The notes under the pieces: generated by a model | Databases searched by the model: none | Told to the model about the DNA's origin: nothing | Seen by the model: the letters and a program-made list of their open reading frames with translations, nothing else | Origin: CAVSUR01 sp963846005 | GTDB lineage: Bacteria; Actinomycetota; Actinomycetes; Streptosporangiales; Streptosporangiaceae | DNA length: 64,000 nucleotides | NCBI GenBank assembly: GCA_963846005.1 | Contig: CAWJUH010000002.1 | Coordinates: 1-64,000, forward strand | Reading direction: 5' to 3' | Shown: in pieces, positions 8,704-17,372 of the stretch | Numbering within the stretch: position 1 is the stretch's first letter | Layout of the letters: every line of letters begins with the position of its first letter | Translations under genes and position numbers: made by a program

Positions 8704-8813
8704 GGGGTCCCGCCGCAGATGGCGGAACAGGCGGGACTTATCGCTGAACGCTGACATCGTCCCGCGGTGCCCGAGCCCCCGTAGCCGCACCACTGCCAGC
8801 CAAGCCCGAGAGG

Positions 8814-9527
8814 TTACTCCTCAATGGCTCCGCCTACCGCGCGCAGATGGTCGCGAAAGCTCAGGGAGGGCGCCTTCTCGCGCTGTGCAAGGTAGGCACT
8901 GAACTGCATCTGGCTGCGCAGTGACACACCGGCCCGGATCCGCTCGACCTGGCGTCGCTCAGTATCGCGGATGGTCTCAACCAGCGTGAAGATCTCCTCA
9001 GCCTGGGCGCCGGGCACAAAGAGCACGCCATCGTCGTCACCGAAGACCAGATCCTCGCGGCTCACTGTCCAGTCCCCGACCACGGCGGACTCCAGCGCGT
9101 CATGCGGGCGGGCGTCAAGCCGTAGCGGGCCGGCCGGGATCGCGCCCAGGCTGAAGACCGGCAGGCCGATCGCCCTGATGTCTGCGGTGTCGCGATGCAG
9201 GCCCCAGATCACCATTCCGGCCAGCCCGGCTGACTGCGCCTCCAGGGTCACCAGGTCACCAACGCATGCCTCGTCCAGCCGCCCGCCGTTGTCGACTACC
9301 AGCACATCGCCGGCCTTCGCGGTGTCGAATGCCTCCAGGAAGGCATCGACGCTGCCAGCGTGCCTGGCGGGGCAGACACGCCCGGCCAGGTGGCTGCCAG
9401 GCACCACAGCACGCAGGAGCGCAGCAGGGCAGCGCACCGCGACCTGGGCGCGGATGCAGGCGTCGGCCAGGTGGGCGGTGGTGAGGGCAGCGAACCGGTG
9501 CTGCAGCGCATGGTGGTCCATGGGCAT
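8814..9527 (-). CDS. RraA-like / HMG aldolase-family protein
   Basis: The 237-residue protein belongs to the RraA/dimethylmenaquinone-methyltransferase-like fold, which includes 4-hydroxy-4-methyl-2-oxoglutarate aldolases and oxaloacetate decarboxylases. Visible family marks are GDVLVVDNGGRLDEACVGDL, GMVIWGLHRDTADI (the GxxRD metal-site loop) and a second half with GPLRLDARPHD and DLVFGDDDGVLFVP. The intact RD and the acidic residues favour a metal-dependent aldolase or decarboxylase over an RNase E inhibitor, which is hardly relevant in actinobacteria. It is monocistronic and convergent with the fusion-gene operon. Confidence 0.8.
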   Translation of the reverse strand: MPMDHHALQHRFAALTTAHLADACIRAQVAVRCPAALLRAVVPGSHLAGRVCPARHAGSVDAFLEAFDTAKAGDVLVVDNGGRLDEACVGDLVTLEAQSAGLAGMVIWGLHRDTADIRAIGLPVFSLGAIPAGPLRLDARPHDALESAVVGDWTVSREDLVFGDDDGVLFVPGAQAEEIFTLVETIRDTERRQVERIRAGVSLRSQMQFSAYLAQREKAPSLSFRDHLRAVGGAIEE

Positions 9528-9816
9528 GTCTTCCTTGCGGGTCTCGCGGGCTTGTCGGCGGGATGGCGGCCGGGTTTCGCGCCAGAAGCTTCAGGCGCAG
9601 TCCTACCCGACCATGCTCGGCGCGTGCGAGTGGCGCTCCAGAGCCAATGTCACAAAATTGGTGTGCAGATGGAGCCAATCGAGGTGGCCGCCCTGCGCCA
9701 TCGTGTCGTTGTACTGCCAGGAACCCGCCCCGGCCGCACTTTCGGTTTGATCGCCCGCAGAGATGCAGCCACCCGCGACACTGCCGGCCGAGTCTGTCGT
9801 TCCGTGGCGTCCAGCC

Positions 9817-9845
9817 TTGACAGCGACGCAAGGGTTTGGTGTGCT
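9817..9845 (+). promoter_or_regulatory. Candidate promoter of the TetR unit
   Basis: A perfect TTGACA -35 (9817-9822) is followed after 17 bases by TGTGCT (9840-9845), a poor -10. The operator-like inverted repeat begins two bases later, so a bound repressor would block transcription. Confidence 0.35.
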
Positions 9846-9846
9846 G

Positions 9847-9879
9847 TCTTAGTCAGTCACCTAATCCGGTCGACTAAGA
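9847..9879. promoter_or_regulatory. Operator-like inverted repeat upstream of tetR
   Basis: TCTTAGTC (9847-9854) and GACTAAGA (9872-9879) are exact reverse complements with a 17-base spacer. A nested TTAG/CTAA pair (9849-9852, 9861-9864) gives a 16-base half-palindrome of the size TetR dimers bind. The position just ahead of the leader ORF and tetR suggests autoregulation. Confidence 0.55.
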
Positions 9880-9907
9880 TATGGCCGCCGCCCGGGAGGG
9901 CCTGCCG

Positions 9908-10015
9908 ATGGCTACGGACCAGGAGCCGCTCACCCAGACGGTGCAGGACCACTGCGGGGGCTGGTATGACGCTGACGCGGCCCCGATAGCGGGCGCGCCG
10001 TGGCTGCCGCGGTGA
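9908..10015 (+). CDS. Possible 35-aa leader peptide upstream of tetR
   Basis: ATG 9908 has GGGAGGG (9894-9900) seven bases upstream. It encodes 35 residues (starting MATDQEPLTQTVQDHCGGWY) and ends with TGA 10013-10015, overlapping a tetR GTG as GTGA. Good initiation signals and exact coupling argue for translation. The sequence has no recognised domain. It may simply bring ribosomes to the weakly marked tetR start. Confidence 0.5.
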   Translation: MATDQEPLTQTVQDHCGGWYDADAAPIAGAPWLPR

Positions 10016-10590
10016 GCCCGGCGGCGCAGAAGACGGCGGCGCGCACCGCCGCGGAGGAGGCGCTGCTGGACGCGGCGGAGCGGCTGCTGGCCGCGGTCGG
10101 GTATGCGGGTATCACGACGCGCAGGCTCGCGGAGGAGGCCGGCCTCAATCACGGCCTGGTCCACTATTACTTCGGCTCGAACGAGAACCTGCTGGTGCAG
10201 GCGCTGGAACGGTTCACCGGGCGGCTGATCACCCGCCAGCGGGAACTGTACGCAGCCGATCTGCCGTTCGCGGATAAGTGGCGCACGGCCATGCGCTACC
10301 TGGTCAGCGAGGATGTCAGCTATCAGAAGATCTGGCTGGAGCTGCAGGCACTGGCCTGGAACAACCCGGATATTTCCGAGCGCCTGGCGCGGGTGAACGC
10401 CGAGTGGCGGGCGGTGCTGGCCGAGGCGTTCGAACAGCCCCGCCGCCAGCTGGGCATCGGGCTGCCGCTGGAGGCGCTCGTCTCGCTGGTCATGACATTC
10501 AACCTCGGCATCATCGTCGAGCGCCTGGGCGGCATCGACACCGGGCACCGCGAACTACTGGATTGGATCGGCCAGTGGATATCCCGATGA
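10012..10590 (+). CDS. TetR-family transcriptional regulator
   Basis: The N-terminal helix-turn-helix is typical (LLDAAERLLAAVGYAGITTR, then RLAEEAGLNHGLVHYYF), followed by an all-helical ligand domain. GTG 10012 is preferred because it overlaps the leader-ORF stop as GTGA; an in-frame GTG at 10000 adds four residues. From 10012 the protein has 192 residues. Its stop overlaps the next gene's ATG (10587-10590), so it is in an operon with the hydrolase-glycosyltransferase fusion, which it probably controls together with itself through the 9847-9879 repeat. The ligand is unknown. Confidence 0.88.
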   Translation: MSPAAQKTAARTAAEEALLDAAERLLAAVGYAGITTRRLAEEAGLNHGLVHYYFGSNENLLVQALERFTGRLITRQRELYAADLPFADKWRTAMRYLVSEDVSYQKIWLELQALAWNNPDISERLARVNAEWRAVLAEAFEQPRRQLGIGLPLEALVSLVMTFNLGIIVERLGGIDTGHRELLDWIGQWISR

Positions 10591-12683
10591 CTGAGCGGGC
10601 CAGCGAGCAGTCGCGGGCACGGTACCCCGACAGCTCCGGCTACACCAAGCGCAACGGGGTGCGGCTCTACTACGAGGTCTACGGCTCTGGCGAGCCGACC
10701 GTGTTCCTGCTGCCGACGTGGTCGATCATCCACTCGCGGCACTGGAAGATGCAGATCCCTTACCTGGCCCGGCACTGCCGCGTGCTCACCTTCGACGGCC
10801 GCGGCAACGGCCGATCCGACCGCCCGCCGGCCGGATACGGCGAAGCCGAGTTCGCCGCCGATGCCCTGGCGGTGATGGACGCCACCGCGACCGCGCGCGC
10901 GGTGATTGTCTCGCTCTCCGCCGGCGCGCAGCGCGCCCTCATCCTGGCGGCTGAGCACCCCGACCGCGTGGCCGGGGCCGTGTTCATCTGCCCGGCCGTG
11001 CCGTTCGCCACTCCGCCGGAGGACCGCACGCGTTACCCGTGGGATGAGGTGCTGCCCACCGAGCAGGGGTGGGCCAAGGACAACCTCCACTACTGGCTGC
11101 GTGATTACCGCGGCTTCCTGGAGTTCTTCTTCTCCCAGATGTTCACCGAGCCGCACTCGACCAAGCCGGTCGAAGACTGCATCGGCTGGGGCCTGGAGAC
11201 CACCGCCGAGACGCTCGTCGCGACGGAGATCGGCAACGGCCTGGACGAGCCGGCTGCGCGCGAGCTGTGCGGCCGGGTTGCCTGCCCGGTGCTCGTGATT
11301 CAGGGCACGGCGGATGCGATCACCGGGCCCGGCCGGGGGATCGCCCTCGCCGCGGAGACCGGCGGCGATCTCGTGCTGCTCGACGGCTCGGGCCACGGCC
11401 CGCACGTGCGTGACCCGGTCAAGGTGAACCTGCTCCTGCGCGAGTTCGCCGTCCCCCCGGCCGTTCCCCCGCGCTGGGTGCGGGGCAGGGCGCGCCGCAA
11501 GCGCGCGCTCTACATCTCCTCGCCGATCGGCCTCGGCCACGCCCAGCGCGACGCGGCGATCGCGGACGAACTGCGCAAGCTGCACCCCGGCCTGGAGATC
11601 GACTGGCTCGCCCAGGATCCGGTCACCAGGGTGCTAGCAGAACGCGGTGAGCGCGTCCACCCAGCCAGCGCGCACCTGGCCAGCGAGTCCGGCCACATCG
11701 AGTCCGAGTCGGCCGAGCACGACCTGCACGCCTTCCAGGCCATCCGGCGGATGGATGAGATCCTGCTCGCCAACTTCATGGTCTTCCACGACCTCGCCCG
11801 CGAGGAAGACTACGACCTGTGGATCGGCGACGAAGCCTGGGAACTCGACTACTACCTGCACGAAAACCCTGAGCAAAAGCGCGCCGCCTACGCCTGGCTG
11901 ACCGACTTCGTCGGCTGGCTGCCGATGCCCGGCGGCGGCGACCGCGAGGCCCTCGTGACCGCCGACTACAACGCCGAGATGATCGAGCACATCGCCCGCT
12001 ACCCGCGCATCCGTGACCGCGCCATCTTCGTCGGCGACCCCGGCGACATCGTCCCGGGCACCTTCGGCCCCGGCCTGCCGCGCATCCGCGACTGGACCGA
12101 GCAGCACTACGACTTCGCCGGCTACGTCACCGGCTTCGACCCGCGCCAGCTCGCCGACCGCGAAGCACTCGGCTACCACCCCGGCGAGCGCGTCTGCCTC
12201 GTGACCGTGGGCGGCTCAGGAGTCGGCGGCCACCTGCTGCGGCGGGTAATCGCCGCCTTCCCCGAGGCCAAGGACCGCGTGCCCGATCTCCGGATGATCG
12301 TGGTGGCCGGCCCGCGGATCGATCCCGCCAGCCTGCCAGCCCACGACGGGCTGGAGATCCGCCCCTACGTCCACGAGCTCTACCGCCACCTGGCCGCCTG
12401 TGATCTCGCAGTCGTCCAGGGCGGGCTGACCACCACGATGGAGCTGACCGCCAGCCGCCGGCCGTTCCTGTACTTCCCGCTCCGCCACCACTTCGAGCAA
12501 AACCTCCACGTCCGCCACCGGCTCGACCGCTACCGGGCCGGGCAGTGCATGGACTACCAGACCGCCGAACCTGCCGACATCGCCGCGGCAATCGCCAGCC
12601 AGATCGGCCGCCAGGTCGACTACCGCCCGGTCGCCACCGACGGCGCCGCCCGGGCAGCATCAATGCTCGCCAGCCTCCTCTGA
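10587..12683 (+). CDS. Alpha/beta-hydrolase fused to a GT-B glycosyltransferase-like domain
   Basis: The protein has 698 residues. Residues 20-290 are an alpha/beta hydrolase with nucleophile S111 (SLSAG), D243 and H270 (GSGH) as a plausible triad. A basic linker (298-306) leads to a second half that starts RALYISSPIGLGHAQRD, like the glycine loop of MurG/GT28-type GT-B enzymes. It ends with a nucleotide-binding half containing VTVGGSGVGG (539-548) and VVQGGLTTTMEL (609-620), a family hallmark. No signal peptide or TM helix is present. A coupled hydrolysis/glycosyl-transfer reaction on one small molecule is possible; the substrate is unknown. The start overlaps tetR as ATGA. Confidence 0.85.
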   Translation: MTERASEQSRARYPDSSGYTKRNGVRLYYEVYGSGEPTVFLLPTWSIIHSRHWKMQIPYLARHCRVLTFDGRGNGRSDRPPAGYGEAEFAADALAVMDATATARAVIVSLSAGAQRALILAAEHPDRVAGAVFICPAVPFATPPEDRTRYPWDEVLPTEQGWAKDNLHYWLRDYRGFLEFFFSQMFTEPHSTKPVEDCIGWGLETTAETLVATEIGNGLDEPAARELCGRVACPVLVIQGTADAITGPGRGIALAAETGGDLVLLDGSGHGPHVRDPVKVNLLLREFAVPPAVPPRWVRGRARRKRALYISSPIGLGHAQRDAAIADELRKLHPGLEIDWLAQDPVTRVLAERGERVHPASAHLASESGHIESESAEHDLHAFQAIRRMDEILLANFMVFHDLAREEDYDLWIGDEAWELDYYLHENPEQKRAAYAWLTDFVGWLPMPGGGDREALVTADYNAEMIEHIARYPRIRDRAIFVGDPGDIVPGTFGPGLPRIRDWTEQHYDFAGYVTGFDPRQLADREALGYHPGERVCLVTVGGSGVGGHLLRRVIAAFPEAKDRVPDLRMIVVAGPRIDPASLPAHDGLEIRPYVHELYRHLAACDLAVVQGGLTTTMELTASRRPFLYFPLRHHFEQNLHVRHRLDRYRAGQCMDYQTAEPADIAAAIASQIGRQVDYRPVATDGAARAASMLASLL

Positions 12684-12762
12684 CAACAAGCCTGCCGTGG
12701 GTAGGTCAGGACACCGTTATGCAGGGTCGTGCGGTAGGTGGCGTGCTGGCTTTTGGCCCGGC

Positions 12763-12800
12763 GGCCGGGATCAGCAGGCGCCCGGCTGCTGGTCCCGGCC
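12763..12800. terminator. Bidirectional stem-loop terminator
   Basis: A 15-base arm (12763-12777, starting GGCCGGG) pairs with 12786-12800 (ending CCCGGCC) with one G-T wobble and an 8-base loop. It lies in the 137-bp convergent gap between the hydrolase-GT fusion and the peroxiredoxin, as expected for a shared terminator. There is no long T-run. Confidence 0.6.
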
Positions 12801-12820
12801 GTCAGGGCAGGCCGCGCAGC

Positions 12821-13477
12821 TCAGCTGGGCTGCGGGACGATGCGGATGTAGGGCTTGGGCGCGTCCCACTCGCCGAACAGCTCCCTGGCCTGGTCGTCGG
12901 AGACCGAGCCGGCGATGATCACGTTCTCGCCCTGCTTCCAGTTCGCCGGGGTGGCGACCTTGTGCTTGGCGGTGAGCTGGAGCGAGTCGATCACCCGCAG
13001 CACCTCGTCGAAGTTGCGCCCGGTGGTCATCGGGTAGACCAGGACCAGCTTGACCTTCTTGTCCGGCCCGATCACGAACACTGTGCGGACGGTCTGGTTG
13101 TCGGCCGGGGTGCGGGCGGAGGCCTCGCCCGAGGTGCTGGCCGGCAGCATCCCGTACAGCTTGGCCACGGTGAAGTTGTCGTCGCCGATGATCGGGTAGT
13201 TCGGGGCCGTGCCCTGGGTCTCGGCGATGTCGGCCGCCCAGCGCTCGTGGTCGCCGGTGGCGTCCACGGACAGGCCGATGATCTTCACGCCGCGCTTGTC
13301 GAACTCCGGCTTGATCCTGGCCATGTAGCCCAGCTCGGTCGTGCACACCGGCGTGAAGTCCTTCGGGTGCGAGAACAGCACCGCCCACGAATCCCCGATC
13401 CAGTCGTGGAACTTGATCGGCCCCTCGGTGGTCTGGGCCTCGAAGTCCGGCGCGGTGTCACCAATCGTGAGCGACAT
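12821..13477 (-). CDS. 1-Cys peroxiredoxin (Prx6 type)
   Basis: The 218-residue protein is a clear AhpC/TSA-family Prx6-type peroxiredoxin. The peroxidatic Cys is C45 in FTPVCTTELG, the catalytic Thr lies three residues before it, and the C-terminal domain is the long Prx6 kind (WKQGENVIIAGSVSDDQARE). No second resolving Cys of the 2-Cys type is seen. It reduces hydrogen and lipid peroxides in the cytosol. An AAGGGAGAA ribosome site precedes the ATG. A GCGGGC-CGA-GCCCGC hairpin (13566-13580) lies upstream and may terminate the phosphoesterase gene. Confidence 0.93.
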   Translation of the reverse strand: MSLTIGDTAPDFEAQTTEGPIKFHDWIGDSWAVLFSHPKDFTPVCTTELGYMARIKPEFDKRGVKIIGLSVDATGDHERWAADIAETQGTAPNYPIIGDDNFTVAKLYGMLPASTSGEASARTPADNQTVRTVFVIGPDKKVKLVLVYPMTTGRNFDEVLRVIDSLQLTAKHKVATPANWKQGENVIIAGSVSDDQARELFGEWDAPKPYIRIVPQPS

Positions 13478-13665
13478 CGAATTCTCCCTTTCGTGCTGCC
13501 GTGGTGCCGCTCCCGGAGCCGGGGCGGTACCGCTGAGCTATGTCGTGTGGTGGCTTCAGAGATTAGCGGGCCGAGCCCGCAGCCAGCATAATCCTAGATT
13601 CCCACAGGCTAATGGGCATTACGCCAGGCGCGGAACGCCGGCCGGCAGCCGCCGGACCGGGCTGG

Positions 13666-14682
13666 TCAGCGGCGCGGCAGGCCGAAGGCGGCGCCGGTCA
13701 GGCTGACGGCCTGGCAGGCGTGCGCCAGGCAGGGCAGGCCGAAGATGTCCTCGACCGTCCGGGTCAGCGAGTACCCGGTGTAGAAGGCCGGGCTGGACCG
13801 GGCCCGGGCGTATTGCTTTACGACGAACAGCGGGACGTGGCAGCTCGGCTGCCGTCCGGCCAGGTCGGCGGCGCGGTCGGTGCAGTCCTCGCCGAAGGCG
13901 TTGTCGGGCCCGGTGCCCTCGTCGTAGGTGACCAGGACCAGGACCGAGCCGTTCCGGTAGGAGGGGGCGGCGGCGACCAGCGCGAGGAACCGGCGCAGCC
14001 AGGTGTCGGCGGAGCGCAGCGCGCAGGCCCGGCTGCAGTCGTCCTCGCCGTCGTGGATCCGGCTCGGCGTCACCCAGGCCAGCGAGGGCAGCGCGGACCG
14101 CCGCAGGTCGCGATAGAAGGGGCCCGACCGCGCGGTCAGGCTGGCCACCGGGACCACCCGGGCCCGGCACTGCGCGGCGCTGATCCCGGTGTAGAAGATC
14201 GCCGGATCGTGGCCGATCTTGTACGGCCAGGCGCTGACCTTGTCGCACGGCCGGGGCATGGCCTCCTGGTAGGCCTTCCAGCTCAGCCCGGCCGCGTCCA
14301 GCTGCTGGAACAGGCTGTCCCCGTCGCTGGCGCAGGCGGCGTAGTCGCAGCCGTGCAGCGAGCCGGGCGGGACCCGGCCGCCCGCGACGGCCAGGTAGTT
14401 GGCGGCACTGCCGTGGGTGGTGGCGAACGCCTCGGTGGCGTTGCCGCAGTGCCGGGCGAGCCCGGCCTCGAACGGGGCCGCGCCGCGGCTGGTCGCCTGG
14501 CGGTAGGTGCGGTTCTCCAGCATCACGATGATCACGTGCTTGACCGCGGCGGGGGCGGGGCCGGGGGCGCCGCACAGCGGCGGCGGGCCCGCCTGGCCCC
14601 GCGGCCAGGTCACCGCGAGCAGCACGGCCACGGTGGCCGCCGCGGCCAGCGCCGCGAGCACGACCGCGATCCTGGCCCTCAT
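13666..14682 (-). CDS. Secreted or anchored phosphoesterase (PF04185-like)
   Basis: A hydrophobic N-terminal segment (residues 4-25) directs it outside; with no clear signal-peptidase site, it may be anchored. The catalytic domain has the phosphoesterase/acid-phosphatase marks VIIVMLENRTY, a TTHGSAANYLAV segment carrying the likely metal and nucleophile residues, and VLVTYDEGTGPDN near the end. Many cysteines are consistent with disulfides. The 338-residue length fits the short phosphatase branch better than the full phospholipase C branch. It is monocistronic. Confidence 0.8.
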   Translation of the reverse strand: MRARIAVVLAALAAAATVAVLLAVTWPRGQAGPPPLCGAPGPAPAAVKHVIIVMLENRTYRQATSRGAAPFEAGLARHCGNATEAFATTHGSAANYLAVAGGRVPPGSLHGCDYAACASDGDSLFQQLDAAGLSWKAYQEAMPRPCDKVSAWPYKIGHDPAIFYTGISAAQCRARVVPVASLTARSGPFYRDLRRSALPSLAWVTPSRIHDGEDDCSRACALRSADTWLRRFLALVAAAPSYRNGSVLVLVTYDEGTGPDNAFGEDCTDRAADLAGRQPSCHVPLFVVKQYARARSSPAFYTGYSLTRTVEDIFGLPCLAHACQAVSLTGAAFGLPRR

Positions 14683-14992
14683 CCGGGCGCTGCCCGGCCC
14701 GGCACCGGACCGCCGGTCACCGGACCGCCTGGACCTGGTGCTGCGCGCACGGCATCAGCGCGGCAAGTTCGTCCAGCTCCGTGGCCACGTCCTGCAGTCT
14801 GCCATCGTGCCGCGGCGCGCCGGGCTGGCGGCGCTGTCCGGGGCCGCCAGCCCGGGCGACGCCCGGTAGCAGCGCGGCCGTCCGCAGCGCGGGGTCAGGA
14901 TTGACTGAGCTATCGCTCAGCTGATCTGCAGCCTGGCTCCGTAACCTGGGAGCCGGCCGGAGAGCCGGGCAGCCGAGCAGAAGGGTGGGGCC
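14683..14992. other. 310-bp divergent gap with a small hairpin
   Basis: The gap separates the phosphoesterase from a membrane-protein gene. TTGACT at 14901 could be a -35. CTGAGC-TATC-GCTCAG (14905-14920) is a perfect 6-bp hairpin overlapping it. No good -10 was found and no gene is supported. Confidence 0.3.
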
Positions 14993-16300
14993 GTGCGCGA
15001 GAATGCGACGATCTCGCACCGTGGATCGCGCTTCGAGATAGGCCGCGGGCAGAACTTCTACGGGATCTGGGCGATCGGGAACCCGTGGCCGCAGCCGATC
15101 GAGTGGTGGTCGGACACTCCCGGCGGCTGGGCCGCCGCGTGGGCGCGGTTCACCAGCATCGAGCCGCGGCCCGCCATCGCCGACGTCCGGCCTGCGGCCG
15201 CGGCGGCAGGCCGCGCGCCGCGCGGCCGCGCGATTGGAGCGGGCGGCCTGCTGGCGGCCGGCGTCCTTCTCGGCGTGATCGGCATCTTCCCCGGTTATTT
15301 CGGCTCGGCCAGCCTGACCGGGGCGGCGCCCGAAATGGTGCCGCACCTGTTCTACCTGGCCGGCTGGGCCGCGGCGGCCGTCCTGGTGCTGCTCGGCGGC
15401 CGCAAGCTCGCCGCCGGCTCGCTGCTGGCCGCCGGGATCAGCGTGGTCACCCTCGGGTTCTTCGTGTCGGACCTGGGCACCGCACTGGCCCGCGGCGGCG
15501 GCGGCGTCGGCGCGGGCCTGATGCTGGGGATCGCCGGCTGGCTGCTGTGCACGGCCGGCGCCGGGCTGGCCCTGGCCCTGCGCCGGGCCGGCGGGCCGGG
15601 CCGGCTGCGCCGCCCCGATGCGAGCACGGCCGTGGTGCTGCTGATTGCCGCGGTCGGCGCCGCGGTGGCATTCGTGCCGTCCTGGGACCGTTACATGCTG
15701 CGGACGGCGGCCGGCGTGGTGCAGACCTTCACCGAGGGATACGCGTTCTCCAACCCGGGCCTGGTCATTGCCGGGAACGTGCTGGTGATCGTGCTGTTCG
15801 TCGCCGCGGTCGCCGCCGCGGCAGTGTGGCGGCCGGTGCGGGCCGCGGCGGCGCTGCTGGCCGGAGCGGCCATCCCGATGGTGGCGCAGATCGTGTCGGC
15901 CGTCGTGGGGGTCCGCGAGGGCGCGTCACCGGCCATGTTCGGCATCAGCCAAGGCCAGGCCGCCGCCCTGGGCCTGACGATCAACTCCGGCGTCACAGCC
16001 GCCTTCTGGTTCTACTGCGTCTTCGTGCTCGCGCTGGCCGCGGCCTGCGCGTGGATGGCCGTCGCACCGGAACCGGGCAGGCCCGTCCCGGCCGGCCTGC
16101 CGGAGCCGCCGGCCCCGGCCGGCCTGGCCCGGCCCGCCGGAATGCCCGCCCCGTCCCCGGCCGCGGCGGCGGCGTCGCCCGCTGGCGCAGCTGCGCCGGC
16201 CGCCCCGCAGCCGTCCGGGCCTTCCGCGGCGCCCGGGTCCGAGGGCGGCGTCAGCCGCCAGGCGGATCCGCCGCGGACCGGGCCGGCGGCGCCCAGCTGA
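14993..16300 (+). CDS. Multi-pass membrane protein, function unknown
   Basis: The 435-residue protein starts with a soluble 70-residue region rich in aromatics (FYGIWAIGNPWPQPIEWW). About eight hydrophobic segments follow between residues 82 and 355. An Ala/Pro-rich cytosolic tail of about 80 residues ends it. No transporter or enzyme motif is recognised. GTG 14993 has a G-rich site (GAAGGGTGGGG) upstream. Its last 50 bases overlap the convergent membrane gene on the other strand. It may belong to the envelope module that follows, but no shared transcript is possible. Confidence 0.7.
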   Translation: MRENATISHRGSRFEIGRGQNFYGIWAIGNPWPQPIEWWSDTPGGWAAAWARFTSIEPRPAIADVRPAAAAAGRAPRGRAIGAGGLLAAGVLLGVIGIFPGYFGSASLTGAAPEMVPHLFYLAGWAAAAVLVLLGGRKLAAGSLLAAGISVVTLGFFVSDLGTALARGGGGVGAGLMLGIAGWLLCTAGAGLALALRRAGGPGRLRRPDASTAVVLLIAAVGAAVAFVPSWDRYMLRTAAGVVQTFTEGYAFSNPGLVIAGNVLVIVLFVAAVAAAAVWRPVRAAAALLAGAAIPMVAQIVSAVVGVREGASPAMFGISQGQAAALGLTINSGVTAAFWFYCVFVLALAAACAWMAVAPEPGRPVPAGLPEPPAPAGLARPAGMPAPSPAAAAASPAGAAAPAAPQPSGPSAAPGSEGGVSRQADPPRTGPAAPS

Positions 16301-17339
16301 GCGAGAAGGCCGCCAGCCGGTAGCCCAGCGCGTTCACCGTGGGCTGCACGAAGTTGTCCCTGATCGTGCGGGTGGCCATGGCTTCGGCCGAGCTGATCAG
16401 CGGCCGGGTCACCTGCGGAGAGCTGAGCGCCTTGGCGTACGCCATCCGCTGGGCCTCCGCGTACAGCACGGACTGGGGGAACTGCGGCCGCAGCACGGTG
16501 CCGCAGCCGAGGCCCGGATAGGTCCAGCTGTGCTGGACCGAGACCGGCCGGGACGCCATCGTGTCCACCGTCACCTGGTGCGGGGACTGCGGCAGCTGGG
16601 GAGCGGGCAGGATCATTGCCACCGACACCCGGCCCGCCGCGCCCCTGGCGGGCCGGGCGAGGATCCGCAGCCGGTAGTGGCCGGCCGCGGGCCGCCACCA
16701 GGACGCCCCCGGGTTGAGGTCGACCGTGGCCGACGCCCGCCCGACGGCGTAGAAGGTACTGGCGTACCAGCACGGCCACGGGCCGATGTTCTTGGACACG
16801 CGGTGGGTGAACAGGAAGTCGAAGCTGGCCTGGCCGAGGGCCGGCCGGGAGATGCCCTCGATCTTCTGCAGCACCCACGGGCCGATCTCGGTGCTGGTGC
16901 TGCGCCCCGCCGTGATCGACTGCCAGGGCCAGCCGAACCGGACGTGCGGCAGGTGCACGTTGATGCCGACCAGGTGCAGCGTGCCCGCGAGCGCGGCCAG
17001 CAGCACCGAGGCCAGGGCCCGGCGGAACACCAGCACGACGGCGGCCAGCCCGGCGGCCCACGCGATGCGCCGCCGGCGCCGCCGCCAGTCCGGCCCCGGC
17101 CGGCCGGGCGGCCCGGCCGGAGCCGGGGCCGGGGGCATGATCAGCTCCGTGGCCGCCGCGGCGGGAGGGTCCGGCCAGGCCGCCGGATCGGGCCCGCGGC
17201 GGTCCGGCGGGGCTGGGGCGCGTGCCGGGCCGGCGGTGCCGCTGCCGGTCCCGGCCGCGGCCGGCATCAGGCCGGGGTCATGGCCGGCCCGGAGGGCCGG
17301 GAACATCAGGCTGACGAGCATGGCCAGCAGCCGGAACAT
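16251..17339 (-). CDS. Membrane-anchored protein of the wall-hydrolase module, unknown
   Basis: The 362-residue protein has a hydrophobic N-terminus (residues 1-16), an Ala/Pro-rich stretch, a poly-Arg patch (RRRRRRIAWAAG) before a TM segment near residues 92-118, and a C-terminal soluble region with several Trp and Tyr but no recognised domain (for example VSVQHSWTYPGLGCGTVLRP). It lies 33 bases downstream of the glucosaminidase gene on the same strand and probably belongs to the same operon. The 3' end overlaps the convergent gene by 50 bases. Confidence 0.65.
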   Translation of the reverse strand: MFRLLAMLVSLMFPALRAGHDPGLMPAAAGTGSGTAGPARAPAPPDRRGPDPAAWPDPPAAAATELIMPPAPAPAGPPGRPGPDWRRRRRRIAWAAGLAAVVLVFRRALASVLLAALAGTLHLVGINVHLPHVRFGWPWQSITAGRSTSTEIGPWVLQKIEGISRPALGQASFDFLFTHRVSKNIGPWPCWYASTFYAVGRASATVDLNPGASWWRPAAGHYRLRILARPARGAAGRVSVAMILPAPQLPQSPHQVTVDTMASRPVSVQHSWTYPGLGCGTVLRPQFPQSVLYAEAQRMAYAKALSSPQVTRPLISSAEAMATRTIRDNFVQPTVNALGYRLAAFSLSWAPPARSAADPPGG

Positions 17340-17372
17340 GTGATCCGCCTTTCCAGGGTGTGCGGCCGGCCC

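Larger units (their letters stand above)
9528..9907. other. 380-bp divergent regulatory region (RraA-like gene / TetR unit)
   Basis: No gene is supported here. On the RraA side two direct GAGCCAAT copies lie at 9641-9648 and 9672-9679, about three helical turns apart, with CACA...TGTG half-sites between them (9651-9665); they may form a binding site. On the TetR side lie a consensus TTGACA and a long inverted repeat, listed separately. Confidence 0.4.

Noticed and set aside
12545..13591. Plus-strand frame opposite the peroxiredoxin
   Set aside because: The peroxiredoxin motif and length on the minus strand are unmistakable; this frame also crosses the terminator hairpin.
14717..15346. Minus-strand frame overlapping the start of the membrane gene at 14993
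   Set aside because: It has no domain, its composition is typical of shadow frames, and it overlaps a better-supported gene.
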